A DNA stretch of 64,000 nucleotides from NCBI GenBank assembly GCA_963966185.1, contig CAWZYM010000091.1:51001-115000 (forward strand), written 5' to 3'. This DNA comes from Rhabditoides inermis (taxonomy: Eukaryota > Nematoda > Chromadorea > Rhabditida > Rhabditidae). Under the pieces are notes generated by a model. The model saw nothing but the letters and a program-made list of their open reading frames with translations, ran no database searches and was not told the DNA's origin. This document shows positions 25,460 to 38,300 of this stretch, piece by piece. The position numbers and the translations under genes were made by a program. How positions within the stretch are numbered: the stretch's first letter is position 1; the number at the start of each line of letters is the position of its first letter.

Positions 25460-25989
25460 GATGGGACGCTGAGCGCATGTGTGTGTGCATGGGGGTAGTG
25501 GAACGGGGAGTTTGGTGGATCGATAGAGAGAGCCAGTGAGTGAGAGAGAGAGGTGTTTTCGCATAGGGCGCGCCGGGAAAGCCCCGTTCGCTCTCTCTCT
25601 CCCGAGTCGCTCGCGCAGATTAGATCACTTTCACCACCACCATATGATGATGGTAGAGATGCGTATCTCTAGGGGCTTGGTGAGGGGGCGAAGGTCGTTG
25701 CGCCGGCGTTGCATAGCGTCGCATGGCTACGAGCCATCGCAGTGAGAATCGGTATTGAACGGAGTAGAGGGGGGGGAGAGACTGGGGCGGGCACAGTGCC
25801 GCCGCTGCCGCCTCCACAGCGATCGTTCCATTCCATTCGATCTATCGATCGCACCACACACACGCACGCATTCGAGACCTGTGCGCGCGTGTGCGAGTGT
25901 CGCTGCTGTCGCTGTTTTTGCCACTCTCTCTGGTTTCGACGAAGAGATAGGCAGTAGTTGCGCCGTCCCCACTGCTCACTGCTGCGACG
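21628..25989. other. Spacer / probable 5' region of Musashi
   Basis: No coding exon can be supported. It contains GA/CT runs (22715-22735, 22970-23015, 24000-24060, 24395-24430, 24700-24745, 24885-25015, 25160-25205, 25280-25325, 25415-25455), CpG-rich stretches at 22900-23400 and 25560-25990, and donor-like ends such as CGCGCAGGTGAGAA near 22632. The CpG-rich pieces next to the Musashi start could be promoter and 5' UTR. Serine/leucine or arginine/glutamate frames here are repeat translations. Confidence 0.5.
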
Positions 25990-28153
25990 ATGAGCGGTCG
26001 GGAGGAGGATGTGATGCCGCGCAACGTGCAGCCGACGCGAGAGATGGCCGCAGCTATTCGGTGAGAGCAGCACTCGCTCTCCCTCATCCCGAGAGTCGGA
26101 GTCAAGTTACCTATGTGTGTGTGCTAGCACACTCTAGCCGAGAGAGAAGAAGAGTGGGTGATCTGATAAGTTATCAGCTGAGGGTTGTATTTGGGGGGTG
26201 GGGGTGATACCGCGTACCGTCTGCTTCATCATTGTATAGTGTCTCGGTCTCGGCGTTGGTGGTGAGATGGTTGATCGCTCTCTCGATGCTGTCTTCTCTG
26301 ATAGATTCGATTTGCTATGCGATGTGTGTAGGAGTCGGCAGTAGAGTCGTTATCGCGACGAGACTGATAAAGAGATTGTGTTGGGAGCGAGAGAGAGAGA
26401 CATTGATTAGTGTTGTTTGCTGTGACAGCGTTTTGATTGATTCATTGATTGATTGTGCATCTATCGGATAACTGGCGATATCTTATAGTGAAGGTCGTAC
26501 AGTCGGATTGATTGACACGGTATCGATTGATTCATCGATTGCTTGCAGAGAGCTAGTGAGCCTGATGGACACGTCTTCTCTCATGGAGAACGCGGGCAGC
26601 GTGGGCAGCCCGCACGAGGAGGCCGCTCTCAACGCCGACTCGGACGACGGCAGCCCCAGCCAGGACCCCGGGTACGTCCGTCCGTCTGTACCCGACGCTT
26701 GTTTGTGTGTTTGTCCGTCTGTCCGTTCAATCAACATGTCCGTTCGTCTGTCCCTCACACTCGTATCTGTGTTTATCGGTCTGTCCGTTCTCGACGGTTT
26801 CTCGTTGATACGTCCAGATAAATGACGTCATGATCCGCCTTTTCAGAAAGATGTTTATCGGTGGATTGAGCTGGCAGACGACAGCAGGTACTTTTTTCTT
26901 CCTTTTTTCATTTCTATGTTTTGTGTATAATTGATTTAGAATGCAAGTGCAGGCACGGAGGCGTAGCAACCGAATTTGGAAGGGGGTATTTGTGGAATCC
27001 CTGACGTGTGGATGGATAGAAGAGAATAGAGTCACGTCACTATTGTTTATAGAGTTTTCAGAATGGATTGCGTGGGTAGTGTACAGTGAGTGTTACTCTG
27101 TAGTCTATTACTTAGTGCGCTCGGCAATGCTGCTAGAATCCCCCCGAGAGAGTGAAAGGGGAGAGAATAGGGCGCTTTGTTCGCAGCCTACTATAAAGCA
27201 ATAGAGGGATATTAAAAAGCGAGCGAGCGCGTATGTGTAAAAATGTTTGATTGTTGCCTTTCGAATGGATATGTGCGGAAACGGATATGCGACAGATTGA
27301 TATTGAAACGAACGTCTATTGCTTATTGAGGAGATCTTTGGTCTCAATTGCCGTCCGAATTTCACACACTTTGTCATTCTGCGAAAATTGAGAGATGATT
27401 TCTTCTTATAGAGAGAAAATGGAAATTTAAATAATGATAAAATCTTTTCAGAGGGTCTGCGGGACTATTTCGGCAAGTTCGGCGAGGTGAACGAGTGTAT
27501 GGTGATGCGCGATCCGGCCACAAAGAGGGCGAGGTGAGAGAGAGAGCGCGAGAGAGAGAGAGAGAGAGAGAGGGAGGGAGAGAGAGAGAGAGGGAGAGAG
27601 AGAGAGAGTGGGGGAGAGAGAGAGAGAAAGGGAAATGACGTCACGTCTTGCAGGGGCTTCGGCTTCATCACGTTTGCCGACCCGGCGTCAGTGGACAAGG
27701 TGCTGGCCGAGGAGGACCACGAGCTCGACGGAAAGAAGGTGAGAGTTTTATTTATTCATTTCACTTTTATTTATTCATTTTATTATTTATTTTTACTTAT
27801 ATGACAACTAATATTTGCTTTTATTGCGTAACAAATGGGCAGTAGAGTGGTGTTGGTTGAAATAGCGTTCTCTTTGCGATTGCGAGTGTCTGACCTCTCT
27901 CGTACGATCTCTATGTTGAAATTGTTGGTTCGAGTCCGTTTTATGGTGTTATCGGCGATGCTGTTTTGTACAGTCTCACCACTCTCTTTCTCTCTCTCTT
28001 CCTCTCCCCTCTCTCTGATTCATTCTTGTTTGTGTGTTGATCACTCGATTGTTTGCTTGTTTTCGCATCTTTCCGCACATTCAAACACTCTCATGACCGG
28101 TTGTTTACTTGTTTACCGTGGACGGCGGACGGATCAGTAGATCGGTGTTGGGA

Positions 28154-28189
<36 letters not shown>

Positions 28190-28315
28190 ATTCCGGAAAG
28201 TGCTGCCGGACTGTAGTTCTGTAGTGGAGAGAGACGATTGTTTTGGCGGAGTCTGTTGTAATGTGAATGGAGTGAGATACTGCGATAAGGACTGGATGGA
28301 AACGAACGGTAGAGG

Positions 28316-28349
<34 letters not shown>

Positions 28350-29312
28350 AAGTGATCGAATGGCGACACGACAACGAGTAACGACGCTGGGCAGAGATTG
28401 TTATGAAAGGGATCGGGAGACAACTGCTAGGTATAGTATAGAGCTTCCTGGTGGTCAAGTGCGAAGATCTATGCCTTCTCTCTCTCTCCCTCTCTCTCCC
28501 CCTCTCTCATCTCGGTGTTCGATTCGTCTCGGCACATGCTCGTTGTGTCTGTCTCTCTCCCTCCGCCGGTGTGTAGGGTGATAAATCAAAAACGGCGGGG
28601 CGAAGAAAAGAGATTCCGTGATTCCGTGGCATAGACACCTCTGAGGCTGGAGAGCGCTGGGGATAACCGGCAATCGCCGAGAGAGCGCGCGTCCGCGAGA
28701 GAGCGCAGACAGCGGAGCAGAGATTACTGCGTTACTGCATATCATGACTTGTGTTGTGGGTTGAGTGGATGGACAGAAGAAAGGGACACACACAACTTGT
28801 TTATTGCCCCTTATATGCGAAGACATGTGCAAGGGGGTGACATGTGATTGGGGAAACAAGACTGCAAAAAAAAAACATTATAAAATCATTTTCCAATTAG
28901 CTATTTTTAAATTATTATTTTTATCATTTTCAGATTGACCCCAAGGTGGCGTTCCCGAAACGCGCTCAGACCAAGGTGTGTTTTCGATTTTGTTTTTACT
29001 TTTTCGAAAATGTGCTTTCGCAATTTTCTCACTGTTTGCCAAATCGTTTTGGCAACAATACGTGTTTTCTCCACACTATTTTTGAGTGAGTGTTATCGAT
29101 GGCGAGTGGTTATTTTTATTTTCTCGATGGCGGCTAAACGTTCCCCCTCCATTCATGCATTGTGGTTGTGCTGTGAGAGAGAGCCGGGGAGCGAGAATGT
29201 GCGGAAATGATTCGAGATATATATTGTTGGCATGCGTTCCCCTCCCAAGCTGTTTTCGAGCTCTCGTTTTTCTGCGGCTGAATGGCCGTGGCGTGGATTG
29301 AATCAGAGAGAA

Positions 29313-29358
<46 letters not shown>

Positions 29359-30060
29359 TAGAACTCTCGACCTCCGATCCGGATCCCTCGCGTCTCGCGT
29401 CAAAGAGAGCGGCGTTCCGCGGCAATGGAGGGAGGGAGGGAGGGAGGGAGGGAGGGAGGGAGGGAGGGAGGGAGAGAGAGACGCGGAATTGAGTTTGAAG
29501 GAGGTTGTTGACTCTAGCGGCATAGGTGCGCCACACACACAAGAGACTTCAGGCAGGCGGCAAAATACTGCCAACTTGTTTTCGATTAGAGCGGGGAGAA
29601 GAGTGAGGTTGTTTTTGGGGAGGGCTAGTGGAGATGGATGACATGGATTGCTTAGAACCCCTCTTCCTCAATCCCTAGCTGAGAGAGGACGATTATCAGA
29701 GAGAGTGTATCCTAGCATTGTGTTCATATGTTGTGCATATGTGTGTGGGGGGAGTGCTCTGAAGGACCCCCAACGCGTGTCTCTCTCTCCTTCCTCCCGA
29801 ATTGCGCCCCCACCTTTCACATTGCCCATTTCCGGCCGCGAGAATTCGGCTCTCGCTCCTCGCCTCGGCAATTTGCCCGCAGAGATTGGGCGCATGTGAC
29901 AATGCAAATGACAATGACACTGCCAACTGACAATGACAGCCCGGCTCGGTGACAGGACCGTGAGAAGAGAGGAGGGCAGCACACAGGGTGGTGTTCAATT
30001 TCGGAAACGGGAATGGATCCGACGCTCATTCTCACGCTGCGCCCGCGCAGAGGGAGGGAA

Positions 30061-30097
<37 letters not shown>

Positions 30098-30570
30098 TCT
30101 GGTGCACAAGAACGATGCTCTGTTGAGGTGCTGGGGCTTCGGGAGAAGGGGAGATGGATGTAGATTGGCAGAGAGGTGTTTTCCTCCCGTCTGCTCCTTC
30201 GGGGATTGCGCTTCCAACAGAGATTGGAAGCTGTCGTGTTTTGACTTTACGGCGATGTTTTGAAGGAGCAGCGTATCTCTTCGAGTATAGTGATCTGCCA
30301 TTACCCATATGGCGAGGGGGGCTTTGAATGATTGAGAGAGAGAGACGGGGCAAAGGAGGGGCTCAAGCTTGGATCGCGAGAGAGCGCCGCTGCACTAATC
30401 CTCATATGGCGGGAGGAAGGAGTGGAATGGAGTCTGAAGAGTCTCGTGTTGTATGATTGAGATTCGGGGCGGGGGTGCCACTTCTTCTCGCCCCTCGCAT
30501 GTTGATTGAAATGCCGAGATATGGGAGGTGTGTGATGGGGCCTAGTGAGGGACAAGGGAAGTGAGTGAGT

Positions 30571-30601
<31 letters not shown>

Positions 30602-31398
30602 GAGCGATGCATTATGGCCCTCTCTCGATTGGGGGGGAGAAAGGGGGGGGGCTGGCGAGAGCTTTCGCGCCTGGCTAGGTCCACGCCGTCATCATATCCC
30701 CGCCCCTCTCCCCCTTCTGCTCTCTCCACCCCTCCTCCATCCTGGAAAGGAGAGTCGACAGCCTCAATCCCTCCCTCTCCCTCCCTCTCCCTCGCTCCTT
30801 GTATTGCCTCCGCTAGACTCGGCTAGACCAGACACGCTATGAACATGCTGCATCTGCCCGCGGTTCCGGGTCCGGCCGGGCTCATGCCCATGATGGGACT
30901 GGGCCTGGGCGGCGGACTGGGCTCGGCCGGGTTGGGCTCGGCCCAGTTGACCAACCCACTGCTCAACGCGGTCAATGCGGTCAATGCCGCGCAGCAGGTA
31001 GAAATGCTGAATTGAAGTAGACGATTGATTTATTGATTGATATTGATTGCAGATGGTGGTGAAGACGAAGAAGGTGTTCGTGGGCGGTCTGGCCGCGTGC
31101 GCCACTCTCGAGGACATGAAGGCCTACTTTGAGACGTACGGAAAGGTGAGGCGTTGTGGAAAGTAGATGTGTGTCGATGTCGCGTGTATACATCCAGTAC
31201 GTCCCGATTGTCATTTGCAGCCGCACTATGTCGGGTGCACTGAGAAAGAGTGTCTGAATGAGTTGACGCGACGACGTGGGTACTAGCCCGTAGCCCGTAG
31301 CCCGTAGCCCCGTAGACGCAGAGATTCTTCGTAGATGGTTTTGTTGCTATCATCGTCTCTGTCACCCCACCTTCCTTTCCCCCAACCACCACTCACAC

Positions 31399-31437
<39 letters not shown>

Positions 31438-32364
31438 CACTGCGTAGGCAAATGGGGGCTATTAGACGCCTAGGCCTAGTACAACAACAATCAGGCGTGA
31501 GCGCTCTGGGAGGGAGAAGGAGCAATAGAGCCGTGCGGTCTGGCTATTTGACATGAGTTGTTGTGTGTTTTTTGGGAAGCTGAGAATGACCGCACCCCGC
31601 TCTCCTTTTTGGCTTTCTGCTGGCTGATGGAAGAGATGAATGCGCACTAGGGGGGAACGGGAGAGTGAGAAGGGAGAGGATTGGAAGGGAGTGAGTGTAG
31701 TGAGAGTGCGTGCCTAGTCCTTAGAGCTTTGACGATTCGTCATGGTTTTGTCTTATCTCGTTTATTACAGGTCGAGGATGCGATGCTCATGTTTGACAAG
31801 AACACGCAGCGTCACAGAGGTGAGGAGAAGGAGGGAGAGAGGGAGGGAGAGAGAGAGAGAGGGAGAGAGAGGGAGAGAGAGAGGGAGAGAGGGAGGGAGA
31901 GAGAGAGAGAGAGAAAGGGAGAGGGAGAGGGAGAATGAGAGAGAGGGAGAGTGAGAGAGGCATAGAAAGAGAATACGTCGTTTTTGCCGCTTTCCCACCC
32001 TCGAAAGTGTTCGATTTTGGATGTGTGCGAGGATGCTATTTCGACGTGTTTGAAATGTGGTGTTGAATGAGGGTAGAGAGGGTGAGAGCGAGAGTGAGCT
32101 TCTCTCTCTCTCTCTCTCTCTCTCATATGGCATCCCGCTGTGGTGGCACCTGCATTCTACGGATTGTGTACGTGGTGGAAGGATTGTAGTGCCGTCAGCA
32201 CCGGAAGTCATGCCGAGAGGTGGTGGTAGAGAGAGGGAGAGAGAGAGAGAGAGAGAATGGAGAAAGGGGGGCACTCGGCTGGAAAAGCATGTCTCTCGAA
32301 GGCGGCCCAACCGCTCCCCCCTCTCCGAACGCTACGTCGATTCGTCATAGCAATATATTGAGAG

Positions 32365-32424
<60 letters not shown>

Positions 32425-32522
32425 ATTGAGCATGTTGTTTGTTTTGTTTTCGATGGCTGTTTGTGAGCCTGGGGCCTTCTGGATATGGCTGGCGATTGCG
32501 CCCCGTCAATCACACGAGGGGA

Positions 32523-32566
<44 letters not shown>

Positions 32567-33187
32567 GGGAGAGAGAGAGAGAGAGAAGAGGAGGGGGTGT
32601 TATTGGGCTGCGTGTTCAGTACGTGTGCCTGACATGTAAGCATGGAACATCATGGAAAGTCTCGCAATCCTTCATAAGTGCTCTGCCGGGCGGGGAAAAG
32701 GAAAGGGTGGCAAGCGGGTCAATTTGCACACCCTTCGTGTCCCCCAGCAATCTCCATAATTTGCATAATCACTCTTCCGTGTGTTTGGGCGGCGCGGGGG
32801 GGGGGGGTAATCGGAGAGCGAGGTCTCTATGCCAGCAATTGTGTGTGAAAGTGAATAATAATAATATTTATTACCGCGTATACTATATATATGAACACAG
32901 GACAAACACATAATAAGAGTGAATACGGCATTGGAAAATAAATAAACACAAAAATAGGATAAAACAACAAAAAAAAAAGAATTGACACATGGTTTATTGA
33001 TTGATTGCAGGCTTTGGATTCATCACGTTTGACAATGACGAGGTGGCGGATAAGGTGTGCGAGATCCACTTCCACGAGATCCAGGGGAAGATGGTCGAGT
33101 GCAAGAAGGCACAGCCAAAGGAGGTGCGTCTCTCTATATATATGTCTCCCTCTCTCTCCCACTACCTCTTTATCTCTTCCTCTCTCC

Positions 33188-33218
<31 letters not shown>

Positions 33219-33388
33219 ACCCCTCCCTCCTTCAGGTGATGCTTCCCGTGCAGCTGTCCAAGTCTCGCGCGGCCGCCGCCCGCAATCTGTACGGTTTCAA
33301 CGCCGAGTACTTTGCCGCCGCGCTCCCGCCCCGCATGGCATACAACATGCTCTACCCCGGATCACGTGAGTCTCCCTCTCTCCTTCTC

Positions 33389-33437
<49 letters not shown>

Positions 33438-33650
33438 CCTCTCACCCTGCCTCTTTCAGTGTACGCCCCGGCCGGTCTGCCGTACATGTCCGCGCTGCCG
33501 TCTTCCCCCGGTGCTGCGTCTTCCCGAGGCGGTGGCTCCTCTGACTACACATCTGGCCTGTTTGCGGCCGCCGCCGGCTCTCCCTACTCTGACCAAGCCA
33601 TGTACAACTGGCCGCTGCAACAGCAGATGCACCAACACCACAAGGTCTAG
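25990..33650 (+). CDS. msi-1: Musashi RNA-binding protein (two RRMs)
   Basis: Translational regulator that binds mRNA through two RRMs, mainly in the cytoplasm. Exons: 25990-26060, 26549-26671, 26847-26887, 27452-27533, 27654-27738, 28934-28975, 31053-31145, 31771-31819, 33011-33123, 33236-33365, 33460-33650; all phases agree, giving 339 residues. RRM1 (about 65-145) has RNP2 KMFIGGLSW and RNP1 RGFGFITF. The linker [14 protein letters not shown] leads to RRM2 (about 155-232) with [17 protein letters not shown] and the Musashi signature [20 protein letters not shown], then PKEVMLP. The C-terminus is Ala/Tyr/Ser-rich ([22 protein letters not shown]) and ends [10 protein letters not shown]. The start chosen gives a short N-terminus that splices in phase into the exon with a second Met. 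A further exon at 30839-30997 fits in frame between the RRMs. Introns hold long GA tracts beginning at the donors. Confidence 0.93.
29425..29475 (+). repeat. (GGGA)n tract in Musashi intron
   Basis: About 11 GGGA units on the coding strand, close to a (GA)n run at 29310-29355, in the long intron between the RRM1 and RRM2 exons. As in the channel gene, the transcript carries the G-rich strand. Confidence 0.85.
30839..30997 (+). CDS. msi-1: Alternative first (or cassette) exon of Musashi
   Basis: A 159-base open segment starts ATGAACATGCTGCATCTGCC and ends phase 0 at CAG|GTAGAA, directly before the RRM2 exon at 31053. Its 53 residues are Gly/Leu/Ala/Met-rich ([19 protein letters not shown]) and end [13 protein letters not shown]. 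As a first exon it would give a one-RRM Musashi isoform. Read through an upstream CTAG acceptor at 30824-30827, it could instead be inserted in frame between RRM1 and RRM2. A TCCCTCT-rich stretch lies upstream. GC-rich codon use and the exact donor phase argue that it is real; the transcript structure is inferred. Confidence 0.6.
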
Positions 33651-35319
33651 AGGGCGTCACCGCGGACCCCGTTCCTGCGTCTTCTACAGTAATTTATGCC
33701 CGTCATCTGTGTGTATTGTGTATTAAGTAAGGGTCCCCTCTTCGCGTTATCCGCGCACCCCTCTTCATTGTGACGAGTCCCGCCCATCCTGGCCCCGCCC
33801 CCTCTTTCGTGCGCGCGGGGGAGAGACGGCGGCGGCGGCCGCGAGCGCTTCGGGGGCCAAGCCTGCCGCGTGTACCTATGTAGCTGTAGAGGCAGGTGGT
33901 CGCTGGTTGACCGCCCTTCTCCCGTCGCGCGCTGCGACGCCCCGCCCCCACTGGCTCCGCCCACTATCTACACCACCACCACCACCACCACCACACTCAC
34001 CCCCGTGTCCTCCCAGTGACCCGTCTGATCAAGCTACAAACTACACTCATCCCCCGCTCTACTCTCCCTCTCTTGAGAGGGGTCTTTCCCATGCACTGCA
34101 CGTCTCTCCGCCCACCAGAGAAAGAAAGATAGAGAAGAGAGAAGAGAGCACAGATATCATATATATTTTTATTATATATTTCTTGATGCGACATGTAATA
34201 ATTTCTTTCTATTCGTTTTTGAAACCCGCGTCTTTTTGACATGTTTTCCACATATTGGCGAAAATGTTCAAAAACATATGTGTGTATTTTTGCGCCGCGA
34301 TGAAGAGAATGAATAAATGATGTGTCTTTATTGTGGAGATGATAAAAAGAAGTCAGACGCCTTATCGTTTTCTGGAAGCCTCCGTGAAAAACGCTAGGCC
34401 CGCGCGGAGTAGCCCAAATGGAAGTCAGCAACGCAGTTCGAGGATTGATAGAAAATAATTTTATGTGAGATGACTGCGAAAACATTTAGACTCGATTACG
34501 TACCAAAAGTCCCTTTATTTGACATTTTCTGAGATCTCTCTAAGGGTATTTTATTTCGCCAGCAAAAAGGACGGGGCACGCTGCTCGCACATTCGCTCAT
34601 GGCATGATCCGCTCTCGATCCTGACAGTCGGCTGAAAGTTTGCCAGAAAGGGGAGATTACTGCGATGGTTTAAGTGTCGTTCTATTTTCGAGCTGGTCCC
34701 TATTTTCAGGTGTACGTTGTATACTCTACCGTAATTTGAAAAATTGTTATAATGTATTTTTTTTTATTTTAGATTTTGAGATGTTGCCATTTGCTCTTTA
34801 GATTATAATCGCGATTCAAGAGACAGATTACTCTTAAATCTAACATATAAGACATGACAACGGTTTTGCAATGATAGCTCACGCTTTTTCGCGATAATGT
34901 GCCCATATTTTCCCCGTCTAGAATAGATGTGAGGCTATTCGAATATTAATATATTTACGAATAAATGGATCCAGTATTCCTTTTTACAAGTTTTGAATTT
35001 CATAGTGACTTCTAAACACAAATTTGCAAGTTGTGCAACACCAACAAATGTCGGTTAAAATTCACTCTGTTATTTTTTCTCGATTTTTTTAAACTTCAAT
35101 TTGTTGTTATTGTTGGAACTTGTTCAAAAGTGTCTTAGTGGCTTAGTTAAAGCTATCACTTGAGTTTTCTCATATGTCTATTCGGTTCTAACGTCCATAT
35201 CCATACTGTTCACGTAATGGTCGATCGAGTCTTATTTTGCCACTTTGTCGCTTTGATCCGTGTTCTAATGTAAGCTCATGCGTTGTTTATATACAGTTTC
35301 ACTGATACTGCTATTCAGA
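33651..35319. other. Musashi 3' UTR and spacer to DENR
   Basis: GC-rich sequence to about 34030, including a (CAC)n run at 33972-33995, then AT-rich sequence. An AATAAA at 34312-34317 is the best candidate for the Musashi poly(A) signal, giving a 3' UTR of about 670 bases. From 34330 to 35310 I see no gene, only AT-rich spacer ending in the CTATTCAG acceptor before the DENR ATG. Confidence 0.55.
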
Positions 35320-38300
35320 ATGTCCGAGGAAGGAGGAGACGTCGCCGTGGCGGCTGCGCCGTACCTTGGCCCTATCCCCGGAGTCGCCTACCCCATCACC
35401 GTCTCATACTGTGGACGTGCGTTGTTTTATTGTTTGCTTCACTATTAGTCTAAGAAGTTTATTATAGTAGCTGAATTAATATTACGATGAATTGCAGAAT
35501 GCTCGATGCCGTTTGAGTACTGCGAGTACTCGGGTCAGGCGGAGAAGTGCAAAAAGTGGGCGGAGGCGAACGCGCCCGACGTGCTCGATAAGCTGAGCCT
35601 CGAAGAGCCGGCGGCGGCGGAGGAGGACAAGAAGCACCAGAAGCGCGGTGGCAAGGGACCCAAGGTTTTTCGATGTCCATGTCTTCTTGTCCTTCATCGT
35701 CTCGATTTTCCGCCATCTATCGATCCATCGTTCGATGTTCTTTTCCATTTGAATGTTGTTTCTCCCAATCTCACATGGTTCTGTCTTCCTACTGATCGAT
35801 GCATACAATACTCGGCATCCCTGCTTCTAGCCGGCCGGAGACAAGAAGAAGAAGGAGGTGGCGCAGCGGGTGACCGTGCAGCGCGCCCCGCGCGGAAAGA
35901 AGTCTGTCACCGTTGTCAAGGGACTCGCCACGTTCGGTGAGAGCATGCACACATTGCGAAATTTTATACTGCAATCGTTTCGAGCTTGTCTACGAACCAC
36001 GTTCAGTTCAAGAAAACGTTCTTTTTGCATTAAACTGGAATTGTCTTGTGACATTTCAAGGCATATAGGTATATGGATGATCTCTTGATTGTCCATAATC
36101 CTACAAATGATGCTCTGCAGAGAACAGTTGACAGTGTATACCATAGTTCCCTCACACTAGAACAAACAAACGTCGGACCAAACAATGCAATCTTCTTGGA
36201 TTTGAATATTTCAAAGGCACATAACCAGTTCTCAGTGGAATTATATAACAAAACAGATGATTACAATTTTGAAGTAGTCAGATATCCGAACTACAATTCT
36301 AATATAAAGATGTCTGTGGGTTGGAACACAATGAACGGTGAACTCACACGCATTTTCAGAACATGCACAGAGACAGCTTCCTTTAAGGTTAGATGCAAAC
36401 AGTTAGTGTGCAACTTTCTCAAAAATGAGTATCCGCGGAGAAAAGTAGAATTAGAATTCTGTAAATTAGTTATGCGGAATAAATCAATGATGGTAAAGCA
36501 TAACATTCGTGGTGTGTCTGATGTTCTATCACTAATCAAGTAAATCTAATAATTATGGCGCGCCAAACTAGAACTGTCTGCTACTGTGCCTCTCTCTTGT
36601 CTCTCACCCACTGACCCACAGTCGCCGCCTCTCTCGCCTCTCTCTTACCCGCTGACCCACAGTCGCGCATTGTCTGCGCCCCCTATTATTTTCGCACTGA
36701 TTGCCGCTGCCACATCTACTCTTCCCCCGCATATTCTCCTCGCAACGGCTCTTCCATATGAGTTATCTGTTATTTCGATCATTATTTTATAATATTTACT
36801 AACTAGTATATGTTTGTTGTTGTCCTTGTCTTATATGTTTGTGTTAACCTCTCATGCGTGGTCATCTCTGATGAGTGCTCCGCCTCGCATGAGACTGTCC
36901 GAACAATCCAGTCAGGTGAAAGGAGCCGAAACTGGATTGTTCTTCATGTATTTCTTATCACAACTCCCCCTTTTTCTAATTTTGATTGTCGGGAGCTGTG
37001 GGTGAGGTGAGGTGAGATACCCACTCCCCATGGCGCCCCGTCTCTCCCCTCTTCATATTGATTTGATCCATATTCCCGCCAATTTGGCTCACTCTCATAG
37101 TCCACGTCTCCCTCTCCGCATGTTTTATGGTTTTGACCTGACAACATGAACGCAGCAATTCGGCTATATTGTTAGCCACCCGCCTTTCGGCAATAGTGTC
37201 TCTATTTGAGGCACGACCCTTGTAGTATCCATATTTTGGATACGAACTTTTGGCCCAATTTGGGCCACACAATATATAAATACTATGGATAAATGTACAC
37301 TTAGACAATTATATAAGGTTTATATAACCAAAAACTCTCCATACAATCTTAATCATATACTCAATTCATAGAAAAGACGCTTTTCGTAAATATACTGATA
37401 TTAGCTTCACACTCTCCCACTTACAATCGACAATGCGGCTACTACTGGCCACACTGCCGTCTGGCACTAGTGTCTCTATTTGAGGCACGACCACCCTAGT
37501 ATCCATATTTTGGATACGCAACATTAGCCCTATTTTGGGCTAACCCCTTGATCCTTCGGGATCTTATCTGCATTTACATTTACTTTATTCAGACTATATC
37601 TAATCAATCCTTGTAAATAACATACAATCCTTTTCAAATTCGTGTTTTCCACTACCGGCTGAAATGCCACGAGCCGTTCCAACTAAGTTTGGTTTTCTGT
37701 CTCTCTTTATCATTCCCTCAATACCACCTTTCAATCCAACCATTCTCACCAAACCTCTACTGCATTCGAAAAGAATGCAATCTATGTTTCCCTTGGAATA
37801 GATGCTTAGTGTCTCGAATGATTCACATGAAAAGTAGCATCACTGATCATTCCATCAAGGAGGAAGGACACCTCGGGGATCTCGTTATCCCGCTTAAACC
37901 GGCTTCATGATGTGATGAGGTTATAGTAGCACAGGGGTTCTCTCGGGCTTGCCTGGGAGGGCTCGGCTTAGTTGCCACCCGGTGACACGGGCCCTGTCGC
38001 CAACCTGCATGAAGTGTCGAGTCGGGGCGCTCCCTTTGATATTCTATCCGCACATTCTTTCCATTCGCCTCCCCGTGTCACCCGTACGGAGGACGTGCCT
38101 CCACAAAACCCCGGCCGTGGTGGGCCATTATAAATCACCAGCGAACCAACAGAAAACCCCATATTATACTCAAACTAGTTTTGAGAGCAGAAAAATAGGT
38201 GGAAGACATGTTATTCAAGTACCATATAACAATGACCATATAGGTGAATCTTGTGGAAAGTCGAGATGTGTTATTTGTCCGAAAATTAGTTTCACTGATC

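Noticed and set aside
36073..36543. Separate RT gene in DENR intron
   Set aside because: It is the 3' end of the retroelement ORF carried in the truncated left repeat, identical to the end of the full ORF.
36901..36942. Simple terminator-like hairpin GAACAATCCAG/CTGGATTGTTC
   Set aside because: It does not explain why GTC and GAAAC flank the stem exactly, or why CTGATGA with two matching stems lies just upstream. I kept the hammerhead model instead, at moderate confidence.
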